A DNA stretch of 6,162 nt from Oscillospiraceae bacterium. GTDB taxonomy: Bacteria > Bacillota > Clostridia > Oscillospirales > Ruminococcaceae. Positions 1 to 5,610 of the stretch are shown piece after piece. Below the pieces are notes generated by a model. The model ran no database searches. It was given only the letters and a program-made list of their open reading frames with translations, and had not been told where the DNA came from. Position 1 is the stretch's first letter; the number at the start of each line of letters is the position of its first letter. The stretch lies in the NCBI GenBank assembly GCA_017828935.1, contig JAGAUG010000005.1, positions 1-6,162 on the forward strand, given 5' to 3'. Position numbers and translations under genes: made by a program.

Positions 1-42
1 TAAATTATTTTTTAAATTATTTAATTTTTTTATAAAATACAT
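1..42 (-). CDS. 5' end of an unidentified gene (partial, runs off left edge)
   Basis: Only the first 14 codons are present, reading MYFIKKLNNLKNNL. The start is an ATG at 42-40, preceded by AGGAGGA at 56-50 with a 7-nt spacer; this is the best Shine-Dalgarno match in the window, so the start is well supported even though so little of the protein is visible. It lies downstream of a structured leader and a strong promoter, which implies a gene under its own 5'-UTR control rather than an operon member. The short Lys/Asn/Leu-rich, probably helical N-terminus is compatible with several cytosolic proteins (for example the N-terminal helices of FtsY or PheS), but 14 residues are not enough for a call and I make none. 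Confidence 0.7.
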   Translation of the reverse strand, partial: MYFIKKLNNLKNNL

Positions 43-49
43 AAAAATT

Positions 50-56
50 TCCTCCT
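50..56 (-). promoter_or_regulatory. Strong Shine-Dalgarno site for the left-edge gene
   Basis: The minus strand reads AGGAGGA here, 7 nt before the ATG at 42. It is a near-perfect anti-16S match and fixes the start of the partial gene. It lies 23 nt downstream of the last leader hairpin (80-100). A C-rich segment at 186-191 on the same RNA (UCCCCC) could pair with it imperfectly, which would be one way to gate translation; that is speculative. Confidence 0.8.
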
Positions 57-79
57 GAATTAATAATTAAAATTTTTTT

Positions 80-100
80 GGCTCCGTTCTTAATAGAGCC
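80..100 (-). other. Last leader hairpin, 6 bp, before the ribosome binding site
   Basis: On the minus-strand RNA GGCUCU (100-95) pairs with GGAGCC (85-80), the sixth pair being U-G, around loop AUUAAGAAC. The loop contains UUAAGAA, also present at 136-130, so the UCUUA at 123-119 can pair with either copy. The following sequence is A7 then U4, not a terminator tail. Confidence 0.6.
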
Positions 101-118
101 GGCCAGCGCAAGCTGGCC
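101..118 (-). other. Perfect 7-bp GC-rich hairpin in the leader
   Basis: GGCCAGC pairs with GCUGGCC around a 4-nt loop (UUGC on the minus strand; GCAA, a GNRA loop, on the plus strand). It directly abuts the hairpin at 80-100 on one side and the UAAGA/UCUUA hairpin at 119-135 on the other, which favours coaxial stacking. The GNRA loop appears only if the plus strand is transcribed, and I see no convincing promoter for that; the minus-strand promoter is strong. Confidence 0.7.
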
Positions 119-155
119 TAAGAGTAGATTTCTTAAATATTTTTTTAATCCCTCT

Positions 156-168
156 GGCGCTTCGCGCC
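156..168 (-). other. GC-only hairpin GGCGC-GAA-GCGCC in the leader
   Basis: A perfect 5-bp all-GC stem with a GAA triloop on the minus strand. The core GCGAAGC is a mini-hairpin known to be exceptionally stable as single-stranded DNA. All-GC stems stand out in DNA this AT-rich and imply selection for structure. It sits inside the domain closed by 188-191/149-152. Confidence 0.7.
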
Positions 169-197
169 TTCTCTCTTGATCTCAAGGGGGACAAAAT

Positions 198-266
198 TTA
201 TAATTGAGCTGGGCTTTCTAGATCTAAAATAGCTAGTTTATAAATAGATTTTGGGGGCTGGGCCAT
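198..266 (-). CDS. Possible 22-codon leader ORF at the 5' end of the transcript
   Basis: An ATG at 266-264 opens a 22-codon frame (starting MAQPPKSIYK, ending in TAA at 200-198) that spans the first third of the leader. The ATG lies only about 3-6 nt from the predicted transcription start, so it would be translated leaderless; there is no Shine-Dalgarno site. The peptide has no run of one amino acid of the sort seen in classical attenuator peptides. A chance ORF within a structured RNA is the simpler explanation. It is listed because its start coincides with the transcript 5' end. Confidence 0.2.
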   Translation of the reverse strand: MAQPPKSIYKLAILDLESPAQL

Positions 267-276
267 TCTAATATTT

Positions 277-305
277 ATTATATCACACGTTTTTATATAA
301 TTCAA
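277..305 (-). promoter_or_regulatory. Strong sigma-A type promoter for the structured leader
   Basis: The minus strand shows TTGAAT (305-300), a 17-bp spacer, then TATAAT (282-277), with TGA immediately before the -10 (285-283), giving an extended -10. The -35 matches TTGACA at four of six positions and the -10 is a perfect consensus. Transcription should begin around 272-269, just before the GC-rich leader. Even in AT-rich DNA the combination of both boxes, ideal spacing and TGN is unlikely to be chance. Confidence 0.8.
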
Positions 306-357
306 GTGTTTTTATAAAAAATTTTTTAGTAAATTTTTATATCTATAATCTAAAAAG

Positions 358-384
358 AGATAGCATAAATAACTTATACTATCT
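358..384. repeat. Imperfect palindrome between two divergent promoters
   Basis: AGATAG (358-363) and CTATCT (379-384) form the arms; after one mismatch, ATAA (365-368) and TTAT (374-377) continue the pairing around a 5-nt centre. It lies between the leftward promoter (277-305) and the rightward promoter (420-428), a position typical of an operator. A related direct repeat, ATCTATAATCTAAAAA starting at 341 and ATCTATCTAAAAAAA starting at 381, overlaps it. AT-rich DNA produces such patterns by chance, so this is only a candidate protein-binding site. Confidence 0.3.
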
Positions 385-419
385 ATCTAAAAAAATATAT
401 ACCCAAAATTTAAAATTTA

Positions 420-428
420 TGTTATAAT
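420..428 (+). promoter_or_regulatory. Extended -10 promoter for the DUF1934 gene
   Basis: TG at 420-421, one base, then a perfect TATAAT at 423-428 form an extended -10. The -35 position, 17 bp upstream (400-405, TACCCA), is a poor match, as is often tolerated with an extended -10. The predicted start near 435 leaves about a 40-nt 5' UTR before the ATG at 475. Confidence 0.6.
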
Positions 429-457
429 AAAATAAAATTTAAAAATTTATTAATTCC

Positions 458-464
458 GAGGTGA
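458..464 (+). promoter_or_regulatory. Shine-Dalgarno site GAGGTGA for the DUF1934 gene
   Basis: GAGGTGA lies 10 nt before the ATG at 475. It supports that start and the transcription direction assigned to the extended -10 at 420-428. Confidence 0.7.
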
Positions 465-474
465 TTTTTTATTT

Positions 475-876
475 ATGAATATAAATTATAAAATAAAAGC
501 TTTATTTATTACTAGCGAAAACGAAAAAACAAAAATTTCAACAAGCTGTAATTATTTTTTCAAACCCGATCTTTCTATTATTTCTTATCTCGAAAATTTA
601 GAAAATCTAGAAACTAAAATATATATATATAATAATAAAAAAATAATTATTAGTCGCCAAAGTAATAATATTATCATCGAAAAAAATATAAGAAACGAAT
701 GTAAATATAAAACCCCTTTCGGGGTTATTTTGATGGGTACAACCGGCGAGTTCTTAGATATTAATTTATCTAAAGATTCCGGAGAGATTAATTTTAAATA
801 TAAAATAGACTTTAATAATTTATATTCACATTCAAATCAAGCCAAAATTAAAATTATAAAAAATAAAATTTTATAA
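475..876 (+). CDS. DUF1934 / YwiB-like small beta-barrel protein
   Basis: The 133-residue product has no signal peptide or membrane segment and is probably cytosolic. It fits DUF1934 (the YwiB family of Bacillota; members are about 140 residues, predicted calycin-like beta-barrels) by its C-terminal half: a YKTPFG turn near residues 78-83, a G-T-T-G-E-F strand near 88-93, then an NLSKDSGEINFKYKIDF segment near 97-113 that matches the family's L..NGGEI...Y.L pattern, and a final S-N-Q-A-K-I-K-I-I strand. The N-terminal half is more diverged and rich in Ile, Asn and Lys. The biochemical role of the family is not established. In several Bacillota it lies beside argS; here no downstream partner follows, because the next gene is convergent and begins its 3' end only 11 nt away. 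It seems to be a single-gene transcript from the promoter at 420-428. ATG 475 is chosen because of GAGGTGA 10 nt upstream. Confidence 0.7.
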   Translation: MNINYKIKALFITSENEKTKISTSCNYFFKPDLSIISYLENLENLETKIYIYNNKKIIISRQSNNIIIEKNIRNECKYKTPFGVILMGTTGEFLDINLSKDSGEINFKYKIDFNNLYSHSNQAKIKIIKNKIL

Positions 877-886
877 TTTTAATTTT
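844..886. terminator. AT-only hairpin at a convergent gene junction, probable terminator
   Basis: AAAATTAAAATTATAAAA (844-861) and its exact complement (869-886) form an 18-bp perfect inverted repeat around a 7-nt loop. On the plus strand the 3' arm runs into T-rich sequence (883-897), as an intrinsic terminator would, and the stop codon of the DUF1934 gene (874-876) lies inside the arm. The minus-strand gene stops at 888, just outside the hairpin, so it could also end leftward transcripts. The stem has no GC pair, which is weak for a classical terminator, but its length and its position between convergent 3' ends favour a transcription-ending or 3'-protecting role. Confidence 0.5.
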
Positions 887-887
887 T

Positions 888-1418
888 TTATTTTTTTATT
901 TGAAGTTCTATATCTATTTGGTTTTGAGCAAGCTCTTCTTCTGTTCCTGGGTCAATAACAAATACCGTCGCAACCGCTTTATAAAGACCTTTAGATAACT
1001 CCTTTGTTAAATAATCGTTTTTAATATGTTGATTGGGCTCTAAAACCGGAGACTTGTATATTATCTCGTCGCTGCCGTCTAATTTTATAATTACATAAAA
1101 ATTATATTTATTACTTGCTGGGTTTTCGATCTTTACGTTCCCAAAAGATTTAGAATTTTTAAATACAATTTTTTTATTAACAACAAAAACAAACTCGTCT
1201 TCTTCTGAATTATTATTATTATTTTTATTATTACTCTCGATCGGACCTTCTTCAACAATAGTTTCTGGTTTAGAATCTTCGTCTGTTTCGTTATTTGATA
1301 CATCTATATTATCAACTAAAAAACCAGAACAAATTACTGTAGATACAATTAAAATTAAAAATATTACTAAAGTTATAAAAAAATTTTTTTTATTATTTTC
1401 TGAATAGAATTTTTCCAT
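888..1418 (-). CDS. Small membrane-anchored extracytoplasmic protein, function unknown
   Basis: The 176-residue product begins with a short basic cytosolic segment, then one hydrophobic helix (about residues 13-35, FFITLVIFLILIV...), an acidic Asn-rich linker (about 36-75, with a run of Asn near 64-70), and a compact C-terminal domain (about 76-176) with alternating strand patterns: V-K-I-E-N-P, F-Y-V-I-I-K-L-D, I-I-Y-K-S-P-V-L-E-P-N-Q, G-L-Y-K-A-V-A-T-V-F. This N-P...Y-K-S..L.P-N-Q...G-Y.A pattern resembles small exported beta-sandwich proteins common in clostridial genomes, which have no assigned function. The positively charged N-terminus and single helix imply an N-in, C-out topology. There is no proper lipobox before the Cys in TVIC, so anchoring by the helix is more likely than lipidation. 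An in-frame TTG at 1433 extends the frame by five codons, but GGGTGAG (1431-1425) lies 6 nt before the ATG at 1418, so I use that ATG. It follows mnmG by 28 nt and is the last gene of the cluster. Confidence 0.8.
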   Translation of the reverse strand: MEKFYSENNKKNFFITLVIFLILIVSTVICSGFLVDNIDVSNNETDEDSKPETIVEEGPIESNNKNNNNNSEEDEFVFVVNKKIVFKNSKSFGNVKIENPASNKYNFYVIIKLDGSDEIIYKSPVLEPNQHIKNDYLTKELSKGLYKAVATVFVIDPGTEEELAQNQIDIELQIKK

Positions 1419-1424
1419 ACGTCT

Positions 1425-1431
1425 CTCACCC
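1425..1431 (-). promoter_or_regulatory. Shine-Dalgarno site that decides the start of the anchored protein
   Basis: GGGTGAG reads on the minus strand 6 nt before the ATG at 1418. It overlaps the alternative TTG at 1433-1431, so that TTG cannot use it and is unlikely to be the start. Confidence 0.7.
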
Positions 1432-1446
1432 AATAATTTATAAATT

Positions 1447-3336
1447 TTATTTTTTTAAATCAAGCCGTGTTATATAAATTAATAATACAGATATATCAGC
1501 TGGCGACACTCCCGAGATCCTAGAAGCTTGTCCTAAACTAACCGGTCTAATTTTCGAAAGCTTTTCCCTCGCTTCCAGCCTAAGCCCTGTTATATTATTA
1601 TAATCTATATCTTCAGGCAACAGCTTTTCTTCTAATTTTTTTATCTTCTCTACTCGCTCACATTGCTTTTTTATATAGCCTTCATATTTTGTTTCTATTT
1701 CGATTTTCTCTATGATATCCTGATTTTCTTGATCTAGAATATGAGTTTCGACGCCTAGATATTTAAGATCTTTATATAAAACTTCTGGACGTTTTAATAT
1801 TTCAAAAGCCCTAACTCCGGAATTTATCTCAGAAGTCCCAAGAGATTTTAAATATTTATTAATTTTTTCGCTCGGCGCTATAACAGTTTGTTTTAAATAT
1901 TTAATCTCGTCTGTTTTTAACTTTAATTTTTTATTAAATTTATTATATCTAGTGTCTGAAATCAACCCCAGCGCGTAACCTATCGGCGTTAATCTTTCGC
2001 TGGCGTTATCTTGTCTTAAAATAAGTCGATATTCTGATCTAGATGTCATCATTCTATACGGCTCACTGCAACCTTTTGTAACTAAATCGTCTATCAAAGT
2101 TCCAATATATGAACTCGATCGACTTAATATAAACGACTCTTGTTGTTTTATATATTTAACAGCATTTATCCCAGCTATAAGACCCTGAGCTGCCGCCTCT
2201 TCATAGCCACTTGTTCCGTTAAATTGACCAGCTGAAAAAAGACCTTTTATTTTTTTAAACATTAGCGTTGGAAGTAACTCTGTTGGATCGCAACAATCGT
2301 ATTCTATTGCGTACGCGTTTCTCATTATTTTTACGTTTTCAAAGCCTTTTATCGTCTGGTACATCTTAACTTGGATCTCTTCAGGAAAAGATGTCGACAT
2401 CCCCTGTAAATACATCTCGTCTGTATCGAGCCCCATCGGCTCAATAAATAGCTGATGTCTTTCTTTGTCGGCGAATCTAACTATTTTATCTTCTATACTT
2501 GGACAGTATCTTGGACCAATTCCTTCTGTAAGACCTGAATAAACTGCTGATTTTTTAATATTATTTTTAATTACTTCGTGTGTCTCTAAATTCGTATAAG
2601 CCATATAACATTTTTCTTTATTTTTTAGCTCGAAGTCAGTATCTTCAGAAAAAGCTATTATTATTTCGTCGCCGTTTTGAACCTCAAGTTTATCAAGATC
2701 AATACTTTTTTTAGAAATTCTCGCTGGCGTTCCAGTTTTAAATCTTCTTAAATTAATTCCAAGCTTTTTTATATTCTCAGACAACTTTTTCGCACTGTGA
2801 AGACCGTCAGGCCCACTCTCATAAGTTTGATTCCCAACAAAAATTCTACCACACAAATACGTACCAGTACAAATAATTACTGATTTTACTTTAAATACTC
2901 CTCCAAGATCTGAAATAATCTCTTTAACTTGATTATTTTTATCTAGCCTTATATCAACTATTTCACTTTGTTTTATATCTAAATTATCTTGATGTTCTAA
3001 AGTTTTTTTCATATATTCGTGATATTTTTTTCTATCACACTGAGCCCGAAGACTATGAACAGCTGGACCCTTGCCTTTATTAAGCATCCTAGATTGAATC
3101 ATACTATAGTCAGCTGCTTTCCCCATCTCTCCTCCGAGAGCGTCAATCTCTTTAACTAGATGTCCCTTTGCCGTTCCTCCAATAGATGGATTACACGGCA
3201 TATTAGCTATTGCATCCATAGAGATACAAAATATAATCGTCTTGAGACCAAGTCTAGCTGCCGCTAAAGCCGCCTCACAACCTGCGTGACCCGCTCCAAT
3301 AACAGCTACATCATAGCTACCAGCGTTATATTGCAT
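1447..3336 (-). CDS. mnmG: tRNA uridine-5-carboxymethylaminomethyl modification enzyme MnmG (GidA)
   Basis: MnmG is a cytosolic FAD enzyme. With the GTPase MnmE it installs the (carboxymethyl)aminomethyl group at C5 of wobble uridine 34 in tRNAs reading NNA/NNG codons, using methylene-tetrahydrofolate and glycine or ammonium. The 629-residue length is normal for the family. Visible marks: the dinucleotide-binding GAGHAG loop at residues 14-19; MPCNPSIGGTAKGHL at 46-60, with the conserved Cys48; GidA signature 1, GPRYCPSIEDKIVRF, at 274-288, with Cys278; GidA signature 2, AGQFNGTSGYEEAAAQG, at 369-385; and the C-terminal MnmE/tRNA-binding helical domain with KYEGYIKKQ (550-558) and GQASRISGVSPADISVLL (602-619). 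Nothing looks broken. In many bacteria mnmG sits with mnmE and rsmG near oriC; here neither neighbour is visible and it lies between a PBP gene and an anchored protein. The ATG at 3336 has only weak GA-rich sequence upstream rather than a clear Shine-Dalgarno site, so it may depend on readthrough from the PBP gene 53 nt before it. Confidence 0.97.
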   Translation of the reverse strand: MQYNAGSYDVAVIGAGHAGCEAALAAARLGLKTIIFCISMDAIANMPCNPSIGGTAKGHLVKEIDALGGEMGKAADYSMIQSRMLNKGKGPAVHSLRAQCDRKKYHEYMKKTLEHQDNLDIKQSEIVDIRLDKNNQVKEIISDLGGVFKVKSVIICTGTYLCGRIFVGNQTYESGPDGLHSAKKLSENIKKLGINLRRFKTGTPARISKKSIDLDKLEVQNGDEIIIAFSEDTDFELKNKEKCYMAYTNLETHEVIKNNIKKSAVYSGLTEGIGPRYCPSIEDKIVRFADKERHQLFIEPMGLDTDEMYLQGMSTSFPEEIQVKMYQTIKGFENVKIMRNAYAIEYDCCDPTELLPTLMFKKIKGLFSAGQFNGTSGYEEAAAQGLIAGINAVKYIKQQESFILSRSSSYIGTLIDDLVTKGCSEPYRMMTSRSEYRLILRQDNASERLTPIGYALGLISDTRYNKFNKKLKLKTDEIKYLKQTVIAPSEKINKYLKSLGTSEINSGVRAFEILKRPEVLYKDLKYLGVETHILDQENQDIIEKIEIETKYEGYIKKQCERVEKIKKLEEKLLPEDIDYNNITGLRLEAREKLSKIRPVSLGQASRISGVSPADISVLLIYITRLDLKK

Positions 3337-3389
3337 TTTATTTTATCATTTCTTTCTTTTAATTTTAATTATTTTTTTTATTTTTTTAT

Positions 3390-5600
3390 TTAATTAGATA
3401 CTTGCTCTGGATTTATATTTTCAGGCGAATTATCAGAAATTTTTTGGTCAAGTTGATTTTCTTGATTTTCTTGATCCGGCTGAATCTCTGAAGCCGGAGA
3501 AACATGAGAAGTACAAACCAAAGATTTATTTAAAGATTTATAATATCCTTCTCCGCCAACTGGACAGTACGGCCCAGCGAGGTGACCTGTTTGGGCGCAG
3601 TAAGGCGCTTTTATAACTTCACTACAAACCGGAAAAGTTGCTACCGGCAAGTTCGCGTGAAGTGGCTCCATAACTTTTTTCCAAATAACAGGCGTCGGAT
3701 ACTGTCCATACATAACCTGTTTAGGGTTGTCATATCCATACCAAACAACACCTATATAATATGGCGACATCCCAACAAACCAAAGATCTTTATCGTCACT
3801 CGTCGAACCAGTCTTTCCAGCTAGAGGCATCGAACCAAATTTAGCAGCCCTACCCGTTCCACTCGGACCGTTAATAACTCTTTGTAAGAGCTGATTCATA
3901 ATCATCGAAGTTTCCGGAGAAATAACGCTGGTTGGCATAATATCTTTTTCTAATATTAAATTCCCCTTGCTATCTAAAATTTTTGTATAAGAATACGGCT
4001 TTGTAAAGTACCCTCCGTTCGCGTAAATCTGATAAGCTCCAGCAAGTTCTAAAACTCTTATACCTTCGGTTACTCCTCCGAGCGCCATTCCTGATAAATT
4101 AATATCCGAAAAAATTCTTCCGTCTATTTTTTTTTCTTCGATTAAGCTAGTCATTTTTAATTTTTTTGTTAAAAAATTAAAGCTTTTTATTGGCGTCATA
4201 TCCCTACAAATCTTTACCGGCAAGGTATTATTAGAAATTTGTACTGCCCTGTCAACTGTCATATTGCCGTAATATGACCCATAGTAGTTTACTGGCCATT
4301 TTTTCCCACCTACTTCGATAGGTGAATCTTCTAAAATCGACGAATAAGTTATTAAATCGTACTCTATCGCCGGGCCGTAAACAGCAATCGGCTTTATCGT
4401 CGAGCCCGGCTGTCTTTTAGCTTGAGTTGCTCTGTTATAAATTCTCGCTGCTTCTTTCTTTCCGCGACCTCCAACAAGCCCTAAAATCTTTCCGTTCGGG
4501 TCTAAGATAACCATCGCGCTTTGAGGCTGTATTTCTGACCTGTGAACCGGAAAAGTATTGTCGTCTTCGAACTTTTTTTCTAAATGATTTTGGATCTGTG
4601 TATCAACTGTCGAGTAAATTTTAAATCCGCCAGAAAACAACTGGTCTTCTGCGTACGCCCTAGTATAGCCCTTTTCTTCAACTAGGTCATCAATAATTTC
4701 TTCTATTAGATTATCAACAAAATAGCTTTGAACTTTATGTTCTTCTTGGTCAATTTCTTTTTCAACGAGCTCAATATCTTGCTCTACCGCTTTTTTATAA
4801 ATATCCTCGTCTTTAATTAAACCAAGATCAAGCATCTTTTTTAATATATAATTTCTTCGATTTTTATTTTCTTCGTAGTTCTTAAAAGGATTATACTTAG
4901 CAGGATTTTGAGTAATTCCAACAATCGAAGCAGCTTCTATCAACGAAAGATCTTTAGCGTCTTTATTAAAATATGTATTAGCTGCCGCTTGGATTCCATT
5001 CGCTCCATTTCCAAAATAAACTATATTAAGATAAGCTTCTATAATTTGCTCTTTACTATAGTTTTTTTCTAAATATATCGCCTCTAAAATTTCTCTTATC
5101 TTTCTTTGATATTTAACTTCGTTTTTTTGAGTTATATTTTTTATAAGTTGTTGGGTTATCGTCGAACCCCCTTGTCTTTTGCCGTAAATATGCAAGAATT
5201 CGTTTAAAAAAGCTCCAGCAGTTCTCTTCCAATCGACTCCTTTGTGTTCTAAATATCTTTGATCTTCAATTGCTATTACCGCGTGCATAAGATACTTCGG
5301 CATCTTATCAATGTCAATCCAGATTCTATTTTCGTTTTTAAAAATTCTTTGGATCTCTTTGGGTTCCCCTGTTTTTTTATCGTTAGCGTAAATTATCGTC
5401 GTATAATTTACTTTATAGTTATCTAAATCAAGTGCTTCGTTTCCACTTAATAAATTTAAAAAATAAATAGATAATAAACTAACCACGATACAACCGGTTA
5501 TTATAATTATTAAAATAATAATTATAAACGCTTTTAAAATACAGGAACCAATATTAAAATTTTTTTGTATCTGTCCTCGCCCATTTTCTATTTTTTTCAA
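3390..5600 (-). CDS. Bifunctional class A penicillin-binding protein (PBP1A-type)
   Basis: This enzyme polymerises lipid II into glycan strands and cross-links their stem peptides on the outer face of the membrane. The 736 residues contain, in order: a short basic cytosolic tail (1-21); one membrane helix (about 22-50); a GT51 glycosyltransferase domain (about 85-265) with IEDQRYLEHKGVD (111-123, catalytic Glu112), QGGSTITQQLIKN (143-155), RKIREILEA (166-174) and an EAYLN..YFGNGANGIQAAA motif (188-207); and a transpeptidase domain (about 355-655) with the STIK active-site tetrad (Ser400-Lys403), SNN (456-458) and KTGST (596-600). Both active sites look intact. The C-terminal tail (about 656-736) has four Cys (659, 668, 679, 696), then a Gln/Asn/Glu/Pro-rich disordered end. 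The start is TTG at 5600: no in-frame ATG occurs until residue 100, and AGGGGG lies 10 nt upstream. It follows rnhA by 14 nt and precedes mnmG by 53 nt. The family is PBP1A/PonA-like; I give no gene symbol because organisms often carry several paralogues. Confidence 0.95.
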   Translation of the reverse strand: MKKIENGRGQIQKNFNIGSCILKAFIIIILIIIITGCIVVSLLSIYFLNLLSGNEALDLDNYKVNYTTIIYANDKKTGEPKEIQRIFKNENRIWIDIDKMPKYLMHAVIAIEDQRYLEHKGVDWKRTAGAFLNEFLHIYGKRQGGSTITQQLIKNITQKNEVKYQRKIREILEAIYLEKNYSKEQIIEAYLNIVYFGNGANGIQAAANTYFNKDAKDLSLIEAASIVGITQNPAKYNPFKNYEENKNRRNYILKKMLDLGLIKDEDIYKKAVEQDIELVEKEIDQEEHKVQSYFVDNLIEEIIDDLVEEKGYTRAYAEDQLFSGGFKIYSTVDTQIQNHLEKKFEDDNTFPVHRSEIQPQSAMVILDPNGKILGLVGGRGKKEAARIYNRATQAKRQPGSTIKPIAVYGPAIEYDLITYSSILEDSPIEVGGKKWPVNYYGSYYGNMTVDRAVQISNNTLPVKICRDMTPIKSFNFLTKKLKMTSLIEEKKIDGRIFSDINLSGMALGGVTEGIRVLELAGAYQIYANGGYFTKPYSYTKILDSKGNLILEKDIMPTSVISPETSMIMNQLLQRVINGPSGTGRAAKFGSMPLAGKTGSTSDDKDLWFVGMSPYYIGVVWYGYDNPKQVMYGQYPTPVIWKKVMEPLHANLPVATFPVCSEVIKAPYCAQTGHLAGPYCPVGGEGYYKSLNKSLVCTSHVSPASEIQPDQENQENQLDQKISDNSPENINPEQVSN

Positions 5601-5610
5601 TATATTTCAG

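Larger units (their letters stand above)
43..270 (-). promoter_or_regulatory. Long structured 5' leader RNA, class not recognised
   Basis: About 228 nt separate the predicted transcription start from the ATG at 42, and GC is far higher here than in the flanking DNA. Visible pairings on the minus-strand RNA, 5' to 3': UCCC (191-188) with GGGA (152-149) closes a domain holding a CUUG/CAAG hairpin (186-175) and a GGCGC-GAA-GCGCC hairpin (168-156). Three hairpins then abut with no linker: UAAGA/UCUUA (135-119), GGCCAGC-UUGC-GCUGGCC (118-101) and GGCUCU/GGAGCC with a 9-nt loop (100-80). The last hairpin is followed by seven A and then U, not a U-tract, so it is not an ordinary intrinsic terminator in this direction. 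The position between promoter and ribosome binding site suggests a riboswitch, protein-binding leader or similar cis-element. I do not see the T-box AGGGUGGNACC motif or the core motifs of the TPP, FMN, SAM-I, lysine, cobalamin, c-di-GMP, c-di-AMP, glycine or glmS classes. It could still be a divergent member of a known class or a ribosomal-protein leader. Confidence 0.6.

Noticed and set aside
80..100. Final leader hairpin as an intrinsic terminator for the leader RNA
   Set aside because: On the minus strand it is followed by seven A residues rather than U, and on the plus strand by another GC-rich hairpin.
43..270. T-box or SAM-I riboswitch identity for the leader
   Set aside because: A short AUCAAGAGAG stretch (180-171) recalls the start of SAM-I elements and T-box stem I, but the AGGGUGGNACC T-box and the SAM-I GAUGAAACCCGGCAACC core are both missing.
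43..270. tmRNA, RNase P RNA, SRP RNA or tRNA in the GC-rich region
   Set aside because: None of the diagnostic segments (tRNA-like GGUUCGAAUCC, GAGGAAAGUCC, GGUCAGGUCCGGAAGGAAGCAGC) is present on either strand.
711..726. Hairpin AACCCC-TTTC-GGGGTT followed by ATTTT inside the DUF1934 gene, terminator-like
   Set aside because: It encodes the conserved TPFG segment, the T-run is short and interrupted, and termination there would truncate the gene; most likely a by-product of codon choice.
1311..1340. Lipoprotein signal in the anchored protein
   Set aside because: The Cys follows TVI, which does not fit the L-[ASTVI]-[GAS]-C lipobox, so a plain membrane anchor is more likely.
1419..1433. Longer form of the anchored protein starting at TTG 1433
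   Set aside because: The Shine-Dalgarno sequence GGGTGAG overlaps that TTG and is properly spaced for the ATG at 1418.
3582..3824. 80-codon plus-strand reading frame
   Set aside because: It lies wholly inside the PBP gene on the opposite strand, has no plausible Shine-Dalgarno site or recognisable domain, and the PBP frame is certain.
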